A DNA stretch of 64,000 nucleotides, taken from positions 1,545,501-1,609,500 of the forward strand of contig NZ_CP039695.1 of NCBI RefSeq assembly GCF_005145025.1, written 5' to 3'. Positions 10,856 to 18,092 of this stretch are shown one piece after another; the stretch's first letter is position 1, and the number at the start of each line of letters is the position of its first letter. Under the pieces are notes generated by a model. The model did not search any database. It was given only the letters and a program-made list of their open reading frames with translations, and was not told where the DNA came from. This DNA comes from Novosphingobium sp. EMRT-2 (GTDB lineage Bacteria > Pseudomonadota > Alphaproteobacteria > Sphingomonadales > Sphingomonadaceae). The position numbers and the translations under genes were made by a program.

Positions 10856-11306
10856 GCCGCGCCAAGAGCGCCGCCGCACCGCCCTCCCGCATCCAACCCC
10901 GAAAGAAGTGCGCACCCCACCTCTTAGCCCTTCTCAAATCCAATCTACGGCGTGCCCAGCCTGCGGGCACACCCCACCTCTGTCGCATGAGGAGGCGCAC
11001 GCCGCGTTTTCCGCTGGCTTGCGTGCGACGCGTAATCTGCATCGCAGGTTCATTCTGGAAACGCTCGACCAGTACCGTCCTCACGGTGCGAATGCGTGGT
11101 TCATTCGGATTCTGGCTGAGCATACCGCGCACCTGTTCATGTTCGAGGAGGGGATAGAACAGGAATTTCATCTTTTTGCCGCCGCTGGCGTGCTGGCGTT
11201 GCAACCGCCAACGCGCGCGCGGCCTCGCTTGAAAGCACGGCTGACGATCGGCCGCGCCGAACTGGCGACCCGGATTGACCAACTTGTCATCGGCATAAGG
11301 AACTGA
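10839..11306 (+). CDS. hypothetical protein with one CxxC motif
   Basis: The product is 155 residues from the ATG at 10839, overlapping the previous gene by 17 bp. GGGAGAGG stands just upstream. Residues about 38-44 carry CPACG, a possible half zinc site, followed by a helical region with several His residues (EEAHAAFSAG, EHTAHLFMFEEG). The family is not recognised. The frame is open further upstream, but an earlier start would run through the preceding gene. Confidence 0.55.
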   Translation: MSISLEPRQERRRTALPHPTPKEVRTPPLSPSQIQSTACPACGHTPPLSHEEAHAAFSAGLRATRNLHRRFILETLDQYRPHGANAWFIRILAEHTAHLFMFEEGIEQEFHLFAAAGVLALQPPTRARPRLKARLTIGRAELATRIDQLVIGIRN

Positions 11307-11311
11307 CCGCA

Positions 11312-11671
11312 ATGGCGCGTCGAAATGCACCGGAACTCGATCCAGACTTTCAGAAGATGCAACGTGTCCTGGACATGCTGGACAGCATGGACGCTCGCGT
11401 AAAGCAGGAACTGGAAGCCGCAAAGGAGCGTGATTTCGAGAAGCTGCTGCTGGCGCATCCGATGGCCGACAGCCTCGAAATCCAGAAGATCATCGCCGGT
11501 TTGCGAGGGATAGACGCTACAGTCGCCGGCCGTCGTCGCGCGGAAATCATCCGCCTCAGTCTGGCCGGCGTCCCCGTCAAACAAATCGCCGTCGAAGTTG
11601 GTTTGGCCTACTACTATGTGGTCCAGTTGCGCGCGCGTTTGGGTCTATCGAAGCCCAGGCGGAAACGATGA
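11312..11671 (+). CDS. hypothetical protein with C-terminal helix-turn-helix
   Basis: The product has 119 residues. The first half is a charged, coiled-coil-like helix (residues about 10-50). The second half contains AEIIRLSLAGVPVKQIAVEV, which reads like a sigma-region-4 type helix-turn-helix, followed by a basic tail. It lies 5 bp after the previous stop and its own stop overlaps the next start (ATGA), so it belongs to the same operon. It is probably a regulator of the element, with unknown target. Confidence 0.5.
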   Translation: MARRNAPELDPDFQKMQRVLDMLDSMDARVKQELEAAKERDFEKLLLAHPMADSLEIQKIIAGLRGIDATVAGRRRAEIIRLSLAGVPVKQIAVEVGLAYYYVVQLRARLGLSKPRRKR

Positions 11672-12051
11672 CCGCGCGGGAACTGCCCGGTGACGATGCC
11701 TTGACGACGCTGGCCGGCGCGGTTGGCGATGAGCTTGCCATGAAATTGGCGACGCGCTTTGGTGGCGTCCGCCTTTATGTTCCTCGCCAGATTGGCGAAC
11801 ATCACCCGATTTGTGCCGCCCTTGGCCGTGAAGACGCCGATCGCCTGGCCGCATGGGCAGGCGGCGGCAGTTTGGATATACCCAAGCAAGCGGCCCGGCG
11901 CGAGCGCGTGCGGCAACTGCGCTCGCGAGGGGCATTGACAATCAGCCAGATCGCGTTGGAAACAAGCTACACCGAACGGCACATCTATCGCCTGCTTCGT
12001 GCGCAACGCGATACCGATCAGCCGTCTTTGTTCGACGACCTTTCATCCTGA
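11668..12051 (+). CDS. Mor-type transcription activator (first copy)
   Basis: The product has 127 residues and the Mor/C pattern: RFGGVRLYVPRQ in the first half, then GRED and a C-terminal helix-turn-helix (ALTISQIALETSYTERHIYR). In Mu, Mor activates the middle promoter. It starts with an ATGA overlap on the previous gene. A small hairpin, CCTGAC-CTGC-GTCAGG, follows at 12064-12079. A paralogue lies at 13496-13885 beyond the head gene. Confidence 0.8.
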   Translation: MTARELPGDDALTTLAGAVGDELAMKLATRFGGVRLYVPRQIGEHHPICAALGREDADRLAAWAGGGSLDIPKQAARRERVRQLRSRGALTISQIALETSYTERHIYRLLRAQRDTDQPSLFDDLSS

Positions 12052-12164
12052 AGACGCGCACGCCCTGACCTGCGTCAGGAGGCAACGCGCTGCCTTTGCT
12101 CCGATACTGGTGGCGCGCGCCGGATCGGGTCCCGTCTCCAATCCCGGCATTCGGTTCGGTGCGT

Positions 12165-12213
12165 AGCGATCGGCGGTTTCGAGCTGCGGCGACAGCCCGC
12201 ACCGCCGATCGCT
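12165..12213. repeat. 13-bp perfect inverted repeat upstream of the head gene
   Basis: AGCGATCGGCGGT (12165-12177) pairs perfectly with ACCGCCGATCGCT (12201-12213) across 23 bases. It ends 25 bp before the GTG start of the head protein and begins about 110 bp after the first Mor stop. It is either a terminator-like hairpin separating early and late genes or an activator site. Confidence 0.6.
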
Positions 12214-12238
12214 TCCGCTATCGAAAGGGAACGTCGCA

Positions 12239-13135
12239 GTGCTGGTAACGCCGGAAAACCTCGCCAAGCTCAACATTGGTTTCAATACCAAGTTCAATGC
12301 CGGCTTCGCTGGCGCAAAGCCGATCTACGATCAAATCTGCATGATGACGAACTCATCCGGCAGTGAAGAGGTCTATGCATGGCTGGGCCAACTGCCCAGC
12401 ATCCGGGAGTGGATCGGCGCGCGCGTTCTTCACAATCTGGAACTTCACGGTTTCAGCATCTCTAACAAGACGTTCGAATCGAGCGTCGCGGTGCCTCGCA
12501 CCAGTATCGAGGATGATAAGGTAGGCGCATTTTCGCCTCTGTTCGAAGACCTTGGCCGCCGCGCCGCCGAATTTCCTGACGAACTGTTTGCCGCCCTGGT
12601 GCAATCCGGCTTCACGACCAACTGTTACGATGGGCAGTATTTCTTCGACACCGACCATCCGGTGGTTGGCGCGGACGGCGTCACGGTTTCCAGCGTTTCC
12701 AATTTTCAGGGCGGCGCTGGCACCGCGTGGTATCTCCTCGACCTCTCGCGCGCGATCCGCCCGTTCATTTATCAGGAGCGCATTCCCTTTGCGCTGCAAA
12801 GGCGGGATCGGGACGGCGACGATAACGTCTTTGTCCAGGACGAATACCAATACGGTGTTCGCGGTCGCTGCAATGTCGGCTTCGGGCTGTGGCAGTTGGC
12901 CTACGCATCCAAGCAGGCATTGTCGCCCGCGACCTATGAGAACGCCCGCTCGACGATGGCCAAAATGCGCGGGGATCAAGGCCGCAAGCTCGGCATCAGG
13001 GGGACGCATTTGCTCGTTCCCACCGATCTCGAAGGGGACGCCCGCCGCCTCCTGAAAAACCAGCTTGCCGCCGATGGCAGCAGCAATCCGTGGTTCGACA
13101 GCGCCGAACTGCTCGTTTCGCCCTGGCTCGACTGA
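12239..13135 (+). CDS. Mu-like major head subunit (gpT family)
   Basis: This 298-residue protein matches the Mu gpT family: an N-terminal FNTKFNAGFAGAKPIYDQIC, EVYAWLGQLPSIREWIGAR, a central YFFDTDHPV, and a C-terminal segment ending in SPWLD. It forms the capsid shell. The start is GTG at 12239 with AAAGGGA upstream. In intact Mu-like phages it follows terminase, portal, virion morphogenesis and protease genes. Here it directly follows Mor. It appears full length and undamaged. Confidence 0.88.
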   Translation: MLVTPENLAKLNIGFNTKFNAGFAGAKPIYDQICMMTNSSGSEEVYAWLGQLPSIREWIGARVLHNLELHGFSISNKTFESSVAVPRTSIEDDKVGAFSPLFEDLGRRAAEFPDELFAALVQSGFTTNCYDGQYFFDTDHPVVGADGVTVSSVSNFQGGAGTAWYLLDLSRAIRPFIYQERIPFALQRRDRDGDDNVFVQDEYQYGVRGRCNVGFGLWQLAYASKQALSPATYENARSTMAKMRGDQGRKLGIRGTHLLVPTDLEGDARRLLKNQLAADGSSNPWFDSAELLVSPWLD

Positions 13136-13147
13136 CAGGAGATTTAC

Positions 13148-13441
13148 ATGCCCCAGCTTTCAAGCGTGACCTGCTATTTCGTCAACCCAATCGTCGGAAC
13201 GGTCCGGGAAGATGACCGCACGGCGTCGTGGACGCTTACCGAAGTCACGTTCGCCTTTCTGTCCGGTGACCAGGCGCAGCCGACCGATGGGTTGGTATTC
13301 AATTGCCATCACGCGCTGCGCGACCAGGACGGCAACCCCGTGCCCTCGGAAATCCTGGCCCTGCTCGATCTCGAACAGGGATTGCGCGACGCCTTCAAGC
13401 GCGAGTTCGGCGCAGCCTGGGCGGCAATCGACGCAGGCTGA
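13148..13441 (+). CDS. hypothetical protein downstream of the head gene
   Basis: The product has 97 residues and looks rich in beta strand at first (VTCYFVNPIVGTVREDD), then helical. It begins 12 bp after the head-gene stop with AGGAGAT just before the ATG. No family is recognised. Its position resembles the small gene that follows T in Mu, which suggests a virion or head-associated role, but this is inference. Confidence 0.6.
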   Translation: MPQLSSVTCYFVNPIVGTVREDDRTASWTLTEVTFAFLSGDQAQPTDGLVFNCHHALRDQDGNPVPSEILALLDLEQGLRDAFKREFGAAWAAIDAG

Positions 13442-13495
13442 TCGGTTCGGCCGTTACCGCCGCGAGCAAGCCCTTTCAATTTGAGCGGAGCCACC

Positions 13496-13885
13496 ATGCC
13501 CAAGCATGACAACAACCATATCGATCTGACGGCCGTTCTGTCGGCAATGGAAGTTATTGCGCTGGTGGAAGCGTTCGGCGGAACCCGCCTGTATCTGCCA
13601 GTGCAGATGACCGAAGAAAATCGGATTGCCAAGGCTATCGGATATGAAGCGGCGCTGAAACTATGGGAGGCCCTCGGGTTTGGCGTGCTGCGCATACCGA
13701 TTGCCCGCGATCTGCGCGCACGGCACTATCGCGCCCAAGGGGATAGCTACGCGAAGATCGCGCGTAAAATCGGCATGACCGAACCCGGCGTGGTACAGTT
13801 GTTCAAGCGGATAGCGAAGCAGGAAGGGGAGTCCCCGAGCCAACGTCCGAAACAATTCCCGGTTGTCGGTCGATTGAAGCGGTGA
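13496..13885 (+). CDS. Mor-type transcription activator (second copy)
   Basis: The product has 129 residues with the Mor signature EAFGGTRLYLPVQM and a C-terminal helix-turn-helix (GDSYAKIARKIGMTEPGVVQ). It is clearly related to the 11668-12051 protein but divergent. The ATG at 13496 is preferred over a TTG at 13481. The tail SQRPKQFPVVGRLKR is encoded by DNA that is repeated about 80 bp further on in another frame. Having two activators in such a small element is unusual. Confidence 0.75.
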   Translation: MPKHDNNHIDLTAVLSAMEVIALVEAFGGTRLYLPVQMTEENRIAKAIGYEAALKLWEALGFGVLRIPIARDLRARHYRAQGDSYAKIARKIGMTEPGVVQLFKRIAKQEGESPSQRPKQFPVVGRLKR

Positions 13886-13951
13886 GCCTGTCCGCAGCAT
13901 CGATGATGCGCCCCCGCGCCAACGTCCGAAGCCGTTCCCGGTTATCGGCCG
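13839..13951 (+). repeat. imperfect 34-bp direct repeat at the end of the second Mor gene
   Basis: Copy 1 (13839-13872) encodes the Mor tail. Copy 2 (13918-13951) begins with the same GCCAACGTCCGAA and would encode a near-identical tail, RQRPKPFPVIGRAPR, followed by a stop. The starts are 79 bp apart, so the copies are in different frames. Copy 2 looks like the end of a lost or recombined paralogue. Confidence 0.6.
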
Positions 13952-14357
13952 GGCGCCACGGTGAACGCATCGCGTGACAATGTAGGCGGGTTTCGGCCGG
14001 ACATCAACGCAGGGCTTACCACAATGAAGGGCAGGCTTTTCCCGATCACCATGTTATGGTTTGCGGCACGCTCCCCGACCTTACGTCCATGCCGAACCCT
14101 CACCTGATGAGGGTAGTCGATGCTCGTGCCGAATGCCAATTACCGCCGACACGGCACATGGGCAATATTGGCCTCTGAGGCACTTCTGAGAAGGCAGTTA
14201 GACGCGGACGCTCTAGCCGGGAACTGTAAGGTCTGTCCCAGTTCCTTACCGGGAAGATGCGAGCCGCCGACTCGGTTATCCCGCCTAATGTAAGGTGCCT
14301 TATGACTACGCCGATAGACTGCGGATCGGCTTATCTCGGCTGATCCCGCCTTTGGGT
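13952..14357. other. non-coding right-end region of the Mu-like element
   Basis: About 400 bp have no convincing gene. The region holds a hairpin, GGAACTG-N12-CAGTTCC (14220-14245), overlapped by an alternative GTAAGG/CCTTAC pairing. There is also scattered CGGTTATC (13940s and 14270s). The right terminal repeat follows. Modular cargo or late genes may have been lost from here. Confidence 0.5.
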
Positions 14358-14390
14358 CCAACGACAATCTCTATGATCCTATCTAGCGCT
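14358..14390 (-). repeat. right terminal inverted repeat of the Mu-like element
   Basis: The plus strand contains ACGACAATCTCTATGATCC (14361-14379) and ends TAGCGCT. It is the inverted partner of 6578-6610. ATG (14391-14393) follows directly, as ATG (6575-6577) directly precedes the left end. Confidence 0.75.
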
Positions 14391-14449
14391 ATGACGCTGG
14401 CACCTTCATGTGGCTAAAAGAGCTTTCCATACCCCTCGAGAGGTACGCT

Positions 14450-15199
14450 GTGATCTTTGCTGAAGCATACGTGGATGAGAGCGGAACGCATGATGGTTCG
14501 CCCATGCTTACGGTCGCGGGATATATGTTCAAACGGGAACAAGCGCGCCGGTTTTCCCGGGACTGGGAAAAGGTCCTGTCGAAGCATGGGCTGCCGTTTG
14601 CTCATCAAACTGACTGCGCAACTGGCAATGGTCATTACAAGGCAATGTGTAAAGATGAGAGGATCACTGTTCAATCTGCGCTGATTGAGCATATCAAGCG
14701 ACGAACTATATTTGGTTTTGGCGTATCAGTTGATCCTAGAGCTTATACCGAAATTGTCGGAATTGAGAATAATGCCCCAAGCGCGTACACCTTTGCCCTC
14801 CAAGGTTGCTTCACCATTATTCGGCGCTGGGTAGAAAGGACTAACTTCGCGGGATACATCGCATATGTCTTTGAGGCCGGTCATGCCTCAGAGGCAGAGG
14901 CTGCCCGATACATCAGGGATGCGCTACTTAAGAGCGACAGTGCCAAACAAAAGCACCGCTATGTAAGCCATAACTTCATAGACAAGCGTTTTGCACTCCC
15001 CCTTCAAGCGGCTGACATGTTGGCATGGCAGTACCATCATTACCTCGCCAGAAGGATCGAAAAAGGCATTACTAACCCGCGAGCAGATTTCTCCGCACTG
15101 ATCCGGAAGAAGGACGTTTGCATCGAGCATAACAACGATAGCCTCGTTCGTTTCCGCAAGGAAGTAGTAGATGAGGGGTGGCTTACCGGGCGATATTAG
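14450..15199 (+). CDS. DUF3800 domain-containing protein
   Basis: The product is 249 residues from a GTG at 14450, preceded by GAGAGG at good spacing. An ATG at 14408 in frame lacks a ribosome site. DUF3800 marks are present: AEAYVDESGTHDG at the very start, with DES as probable metal-binding acidic residues, and a late LQAADMLAWQYH motif. The fold is predicted to be RNase H-like and the function is unknown; such genes are common in phages and defence islands. AT content and codon use differ strongly from the neighbours, indicating transfer. It lies just outside the right repeat of the Mu-like element. Confidence 0.8.
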   Translation: MIFAEAYVDESGTHDGSPMLTVAGYMFKREQARRFSRDWEKVLSKHGLPFAHQTDCATGNGHYKAMCKDERITVQSALIEHIKRRTIFGFGVSVDPRAYTEIVGIENNAPSAYTFALQGCFTIIRRWVERTNFAGYIAYVFEAGHASEAEAARYIRDALLKSDSAKQKHRYVSHNFIDKRFALPLQAADMLAWQYHHYLARRIEKGITNPRADFSALIRKKDVCIEHNNDSLVRFRKEVVDEGWLTGRY

Positions 15200-15423
15200 T
15201 GGTCACTTATCCATTGCATCTATCCTTTTGAGCTCCTCGCCCCTCCCGAGAAATACCCCACCCCCCCAACGCGTTAACCCGCCCTGACCCACCCCGAATT
15301 GCTGCATCGCAACAAGCCGGTCACGCCACCGTCACCGGACCTGCGCCGAACTGCAACCTGCGCCCCCTAGGTGCCGCCCGGAAGCCCGATCGGGTCGGGC
15401 GGTTCAAACCCAGGGGGACAAAC

Positions 15424-17898
15424 ATGATCGCATTCCAACCGCGCCTGGCGCTGCGCGCCTCTTGCCTTGTGCTGGCCACCATGCTGGCCACGCCGGCGCT
15501 CGCCGCGCCGGACGACCAGGCCGCGCCGGCCGCCGATGCGCAAAGCCCGGACGCCGAGGCGCCGGGTGGCGGCGGGCAGCTTTCCGAGATCGTGGTGACC
15601 GCGCAGAAACGCCGGGAAAACCTGCAGGAAACGCCGATCGCGATTTCGGTCCTCACCAGCCAGAGCCTTACCGACCGCCACGTCACCTCGCTGCTCGATC
15701 TGGGTGACGGCGCCATTCCTTCGCTGAAGGTCGCTCCGTTCTTCTCGCGCCCCGGCGCGCTGATCGTCAACATCCGCGGCGTGGGCGTGCTGTCCGATTC
15801 GAACCAGCCCGCGCGCGATCAGGGCGTGGGCGTCTATGTCGATGGCGTGTACATGGGCCGCGCGCAGGGCCTTGGCACCGCGCTGTTCGATGTCGAGAAC
15901 ATCGAAGTCCTGAAAGGCCCGCAGGGCACGCTGTTCGGCCGCAACACCATGGGCGGCGCGGTCAACATCGTGACCAAGAAGCCCAGCGGCCAGTTCAAGC
16001 TGAACGCGACGGCCGGGGTCGGCAACTATGGCTCGTACAAGGGCGAAGTGCACGTCGATCTGCCGGAGTTCTCGAACATCAGCCTGAAGGTCGATGGCGT
16101 GATCGCCCGCCGCAATCCCTTCGTGAAGAACCCGATGCCGGGCCAGCTGGGCTTCAACTCGTATGACAAGCACGGCGTGCACGTGGAAGCGCTGTGGAAG
16201 CCGGTCAGCAATTTCAGCGCCGACCTGTCGTACGACAACAGCTACGACGCGACCAGTACGCTGTACATGCAGCAGATTTCGGCGCCGCTCGGCCTGCCCG
16301 TTTCCGCCTCGGGATCGGCGGCGGTTCCGGCCAACATTCTCTCTCCGCTGTTGATCCTGCAGCCCGACCGCGCCTCCACCGCCGTGGTCGGCGCGCCGCA
16401 GCAGGCGAGCGTGGGCAAGGCCGAAGGCGGGCGGCTCGGCCTGGAATACATCGCCACGCCGAACCTGACCTTCCGGTCGATCACCAGCTACCGCGAAATG
16501 ACGCAAAGCCAGTTCGACAACGGGTCCGTGGCCACCAGCATGCAGCGCCCCACCTCGGTCACCAGCTTCCAGAACTTCGCCTTCGGCCGTTACAGCCTCG
16601 CGCCGTTCCGGCAGAACCAGTTCAGCCAGGAAGTGCAGGTGATCGGCGAAGTGCCGCGGCTGAAGTACCAGGCCGGCGGGCTCTATTACCAAGAACGCGT
16701 GGAAGACAGCGCGCAGGCGCCCAACACGCTGATGTTCACCAACGCGGCCGGCACCGCCTATACCATCTGCGATCAGGCACTGGTTTCAAGCTGCCGCTAT
16801 GTGACGCAGCGCGCCAGCCACGTCAAAACCACTAGCATCGGCGTTTATGGCCAGGCGACCTACACCCCGCCCGTGCTGGAAGACATGGTGCACCTGACGG
16901 TCGGCGCCCGCTGGACGCGCGACAAGAAGGAAGGTTCGCTGTTCACCATCAACGGCGCCGCGCCGTCGATCCCGGTCAACGGCGTCAACGTGGTCGGCCC
17001 GATCGCGCTCAATCGCAGCTGGTCGCGCGTCGATCCGCTGGTGAACCTGGCGTTCGATGCGTCGCGTGACCTGCACTTCTACGGCAAGTGGAGCACCGGC
17101 TATCGCTCCGGCGGCGCCAGCTCGCGCTCGCTGACGTACCGCGCGTTCGATCCGGAAAAGGTGTCGATGTTCGAAATCGGCGCGAAAACCGAATTCTTCG
17201 ACCGCCATGCCCGGTTCAACATCGCCGCCTACACCGGCACCTACAAGAGCATCCAGCTCGACTTCAGCGGCCTCTATGTCGATACCGTCAACGGCGTGCC
17301 GCAGCTGACCACCCGCACCACGACCGACGTCGTCAACGCGCCCGGCACCGGCCGCCTGAAGGGCGTGGAAGCCGAACTGCTGCTGATGCCGCTGGATGGT
17401 CTGACCCTGTCGGCGAGCTACGCCTACAACAGCGTGCACATCCCGCCGACGGTCAACCCGTTCCCGCAGACCGGCGGCGTGCTGATCACGACGCCGGTGC
17501 CGATCTACCAGGTTTACACGCCGAAGCATTCGGCCAGCGGATCGATCGACTACGAACGCGAAGTGACGGCCGGCGGCGCGATGCTGAAACTGCACCTCGA
17601 CGGCAACTACGATTCCGGCTTCTACGCCAACTATACCGACTCCAACTATGACAATGTCACCCGCGCGGTGCGTTACGCACAGGTCAAGGGTGACTCGGCG
17701 CTGGTGTTCAACGGGCGCATCGCGCTGGCCGACATTCCCATGGAAGCGAACGGTGCGAAGGTGACGGTGGCGTTTTGGGCGCGCAACCTGTTCAACGAAC
17801 AGCACCTGTTCTACAAGACCGGCAGCGCCGCCGCCGGCATCAGCGGCTTCTTCAACGATCCGCGCACCTGGGGCGCTGAAATCAACGTGAAGTTCTGA
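15424..17898 (+). CDS. TonB-dependent outer-membrane receptor
   Basis: The product has 824 residues. A signal peptide (1-27, ending PALAA) is followed by a TonB-box-like EIVVTAQKRRE. The plug domain spans about 60-175 (IEVLKGPQGTLFGRNTMGGA). A beta-barrel closes with NVKF, the usual terminal aromatic. It imports an unknown large substrate through the outer membrane using TonB energy. The sequence resembles the large sphingomonad receptor group whose substrates include plant or aromatic compounds. It is monocistronic or leads into the M16 peptidase gene, with a terminator-like hairpin between. Confidence 0.92.
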   Translation: MIAFQPRLALRASCLVLATMLATPALAAPDDQAAPAADAQSPDAEAPGGGGQLSEIVVTAQKRRENLQETPIAISVLTSQSLTDRHVTSLLDLGDGAIPSLKVAPFFSRPGALIVNIRGVGVLSDSNQPARDQGVGVYVDGVYMGRAQGLGTALFDVENIEVLKGPQGTLFGRNTMGGAVNIVTKKPSGQFKLNATAGVGNYGSYKGEVHVDLPEFSNISLKVDGVIARRNPFVKNPMPGQLGFNSYDKHGVHVEALWKPVSNFSADLSYDNSYDATSTLYMQQISAPLGLPVSASGSAAVPANILSPLLILQPDRASTAVVGAPQQASVGKAEGGRLGLEYIATPNLTFRSITSYREMTQSQFDNGSVATSMQRPTSVTSFQNFAFGRYSLAPFRQNQFSQEVQVIGEVPRLKYQAGGLYYQERVEDSAQAPNTLMFTNAAGTAYTICDQALVSSCRYVTQRASHVKTTSIGVYGQATYTPPVLEDMVHLTVGARWTRDKKEGSLFTINGAAPSIPVNGVNVVGPIALNRSWSRVDPLVNLAFDASRDLHFYGKWSTGYRSGGASSRSLTYRAFDPEKVSMFEIGAKTEFFDRHARFNIAAYTGTYKSIQLDFSGLYVDTVNGVPQLTTRTTTDVVNAPGTGRLKGVEAELLLMPLDGLTLSASYAYNSVHIPPTVNPFPQTGGVLITTPVPIYQVYTPKHSASGSIDYEREVTAGGAMLKLHLDGNYDSGFYANYTDSNYDNVTRAVRYAQVKGDSALVFNGRIALADIPMEANGAKVTVAFWARNLFNEQHLFYKTGSAAAGISGFFNDPRTWGAEINVKF

Positions 17899-17926
17899 TC
17901 CGCGCGCTACGGCGCAAGGCATCCCG

Positions 17927-17964
17927 AAGGCCGGTCCGCACGCATCCCGCGTGGGCCGGCCTTT
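17927..17964 (+). terminator. terminator candidate after the TonB receptor gene
   Basis: AAGGCCGG (17927-17934) pairs with CCGGCCTT (17956-17963), with additional pairing inside, and is followed by TTCGC. It begins about 30 bp after the receptor stop. Confidence 0.6.
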
Positions 17965-17985
17965 CGCGTATGCAAGTTTGCAAGC

Positions 17986-18022
17986 GGCGTTCGACGAACG
18001 GACACGTCGTTCGTCGAACGCC
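17986..18022. repeat. 15-bp perfect inverted repeat upstream of the M16 peptidase
   Basis: GGCGTTCGACGAACG (17986-18000) pairs perfectly with CGTTCGTCGAACGCC (18008-18022) across 7 bases. Each arm is itself nearly palindromic around TTCGNCGAA. It ends about 70 bp before the peptidase start, so it could be an operator or part of a leader hairpin. Confidence 0.6.
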
Positions 18023-18092
18023 GTTCAGCTTCTGTATGGCTTCGGTTTCTGAAACGGTTACAAAGGATACAGAGTCTCCTGTAGGATAACCC

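Larger units (their letters stand above)
6578..14390. mobile_element. compact Mu-like transposable element (7.8 kb) with mapped terminal inverted repeats
   Basis: The ends are 33-bp imperfect inverted repeats (6578-6610 and 14358-14390; 28 of 33 positions match). ATG lies directly outside both ends. Between them is the Mu early order: a repressor on the minus strand, then a Ner-position gene, MuA-type transposase, MuB-type ATPase, small genes and a Mor-type activator on the plus strand. A gpT-type major head gene and a second Mor-type gene follow. There is no terminase, portal, protease, lysis or tail gene. Base and codon use are less GC-rich than in the flanking genes. It is either an internally deleted prophage or a stripped-down element. 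The 5-bp target duplication and TG..CA termini typical of Mu were not found, so the last few bases of each end are uncertain. Confidence 0.8.

Noticed and set aside
6578..14390. Complete Mu-like prophage
   Set aside because: No terminase, portal, protease, lysis or tail genes were found between the ends. Only early genes, the head gene and a second activator remain.
17986..18026. LexA box upstream of the M16 peptidase
   Set aside because: GTTC copies are present, but not with the 7-bp spacing of the alphaproteobacterial GTTC-N7-GTTC site.
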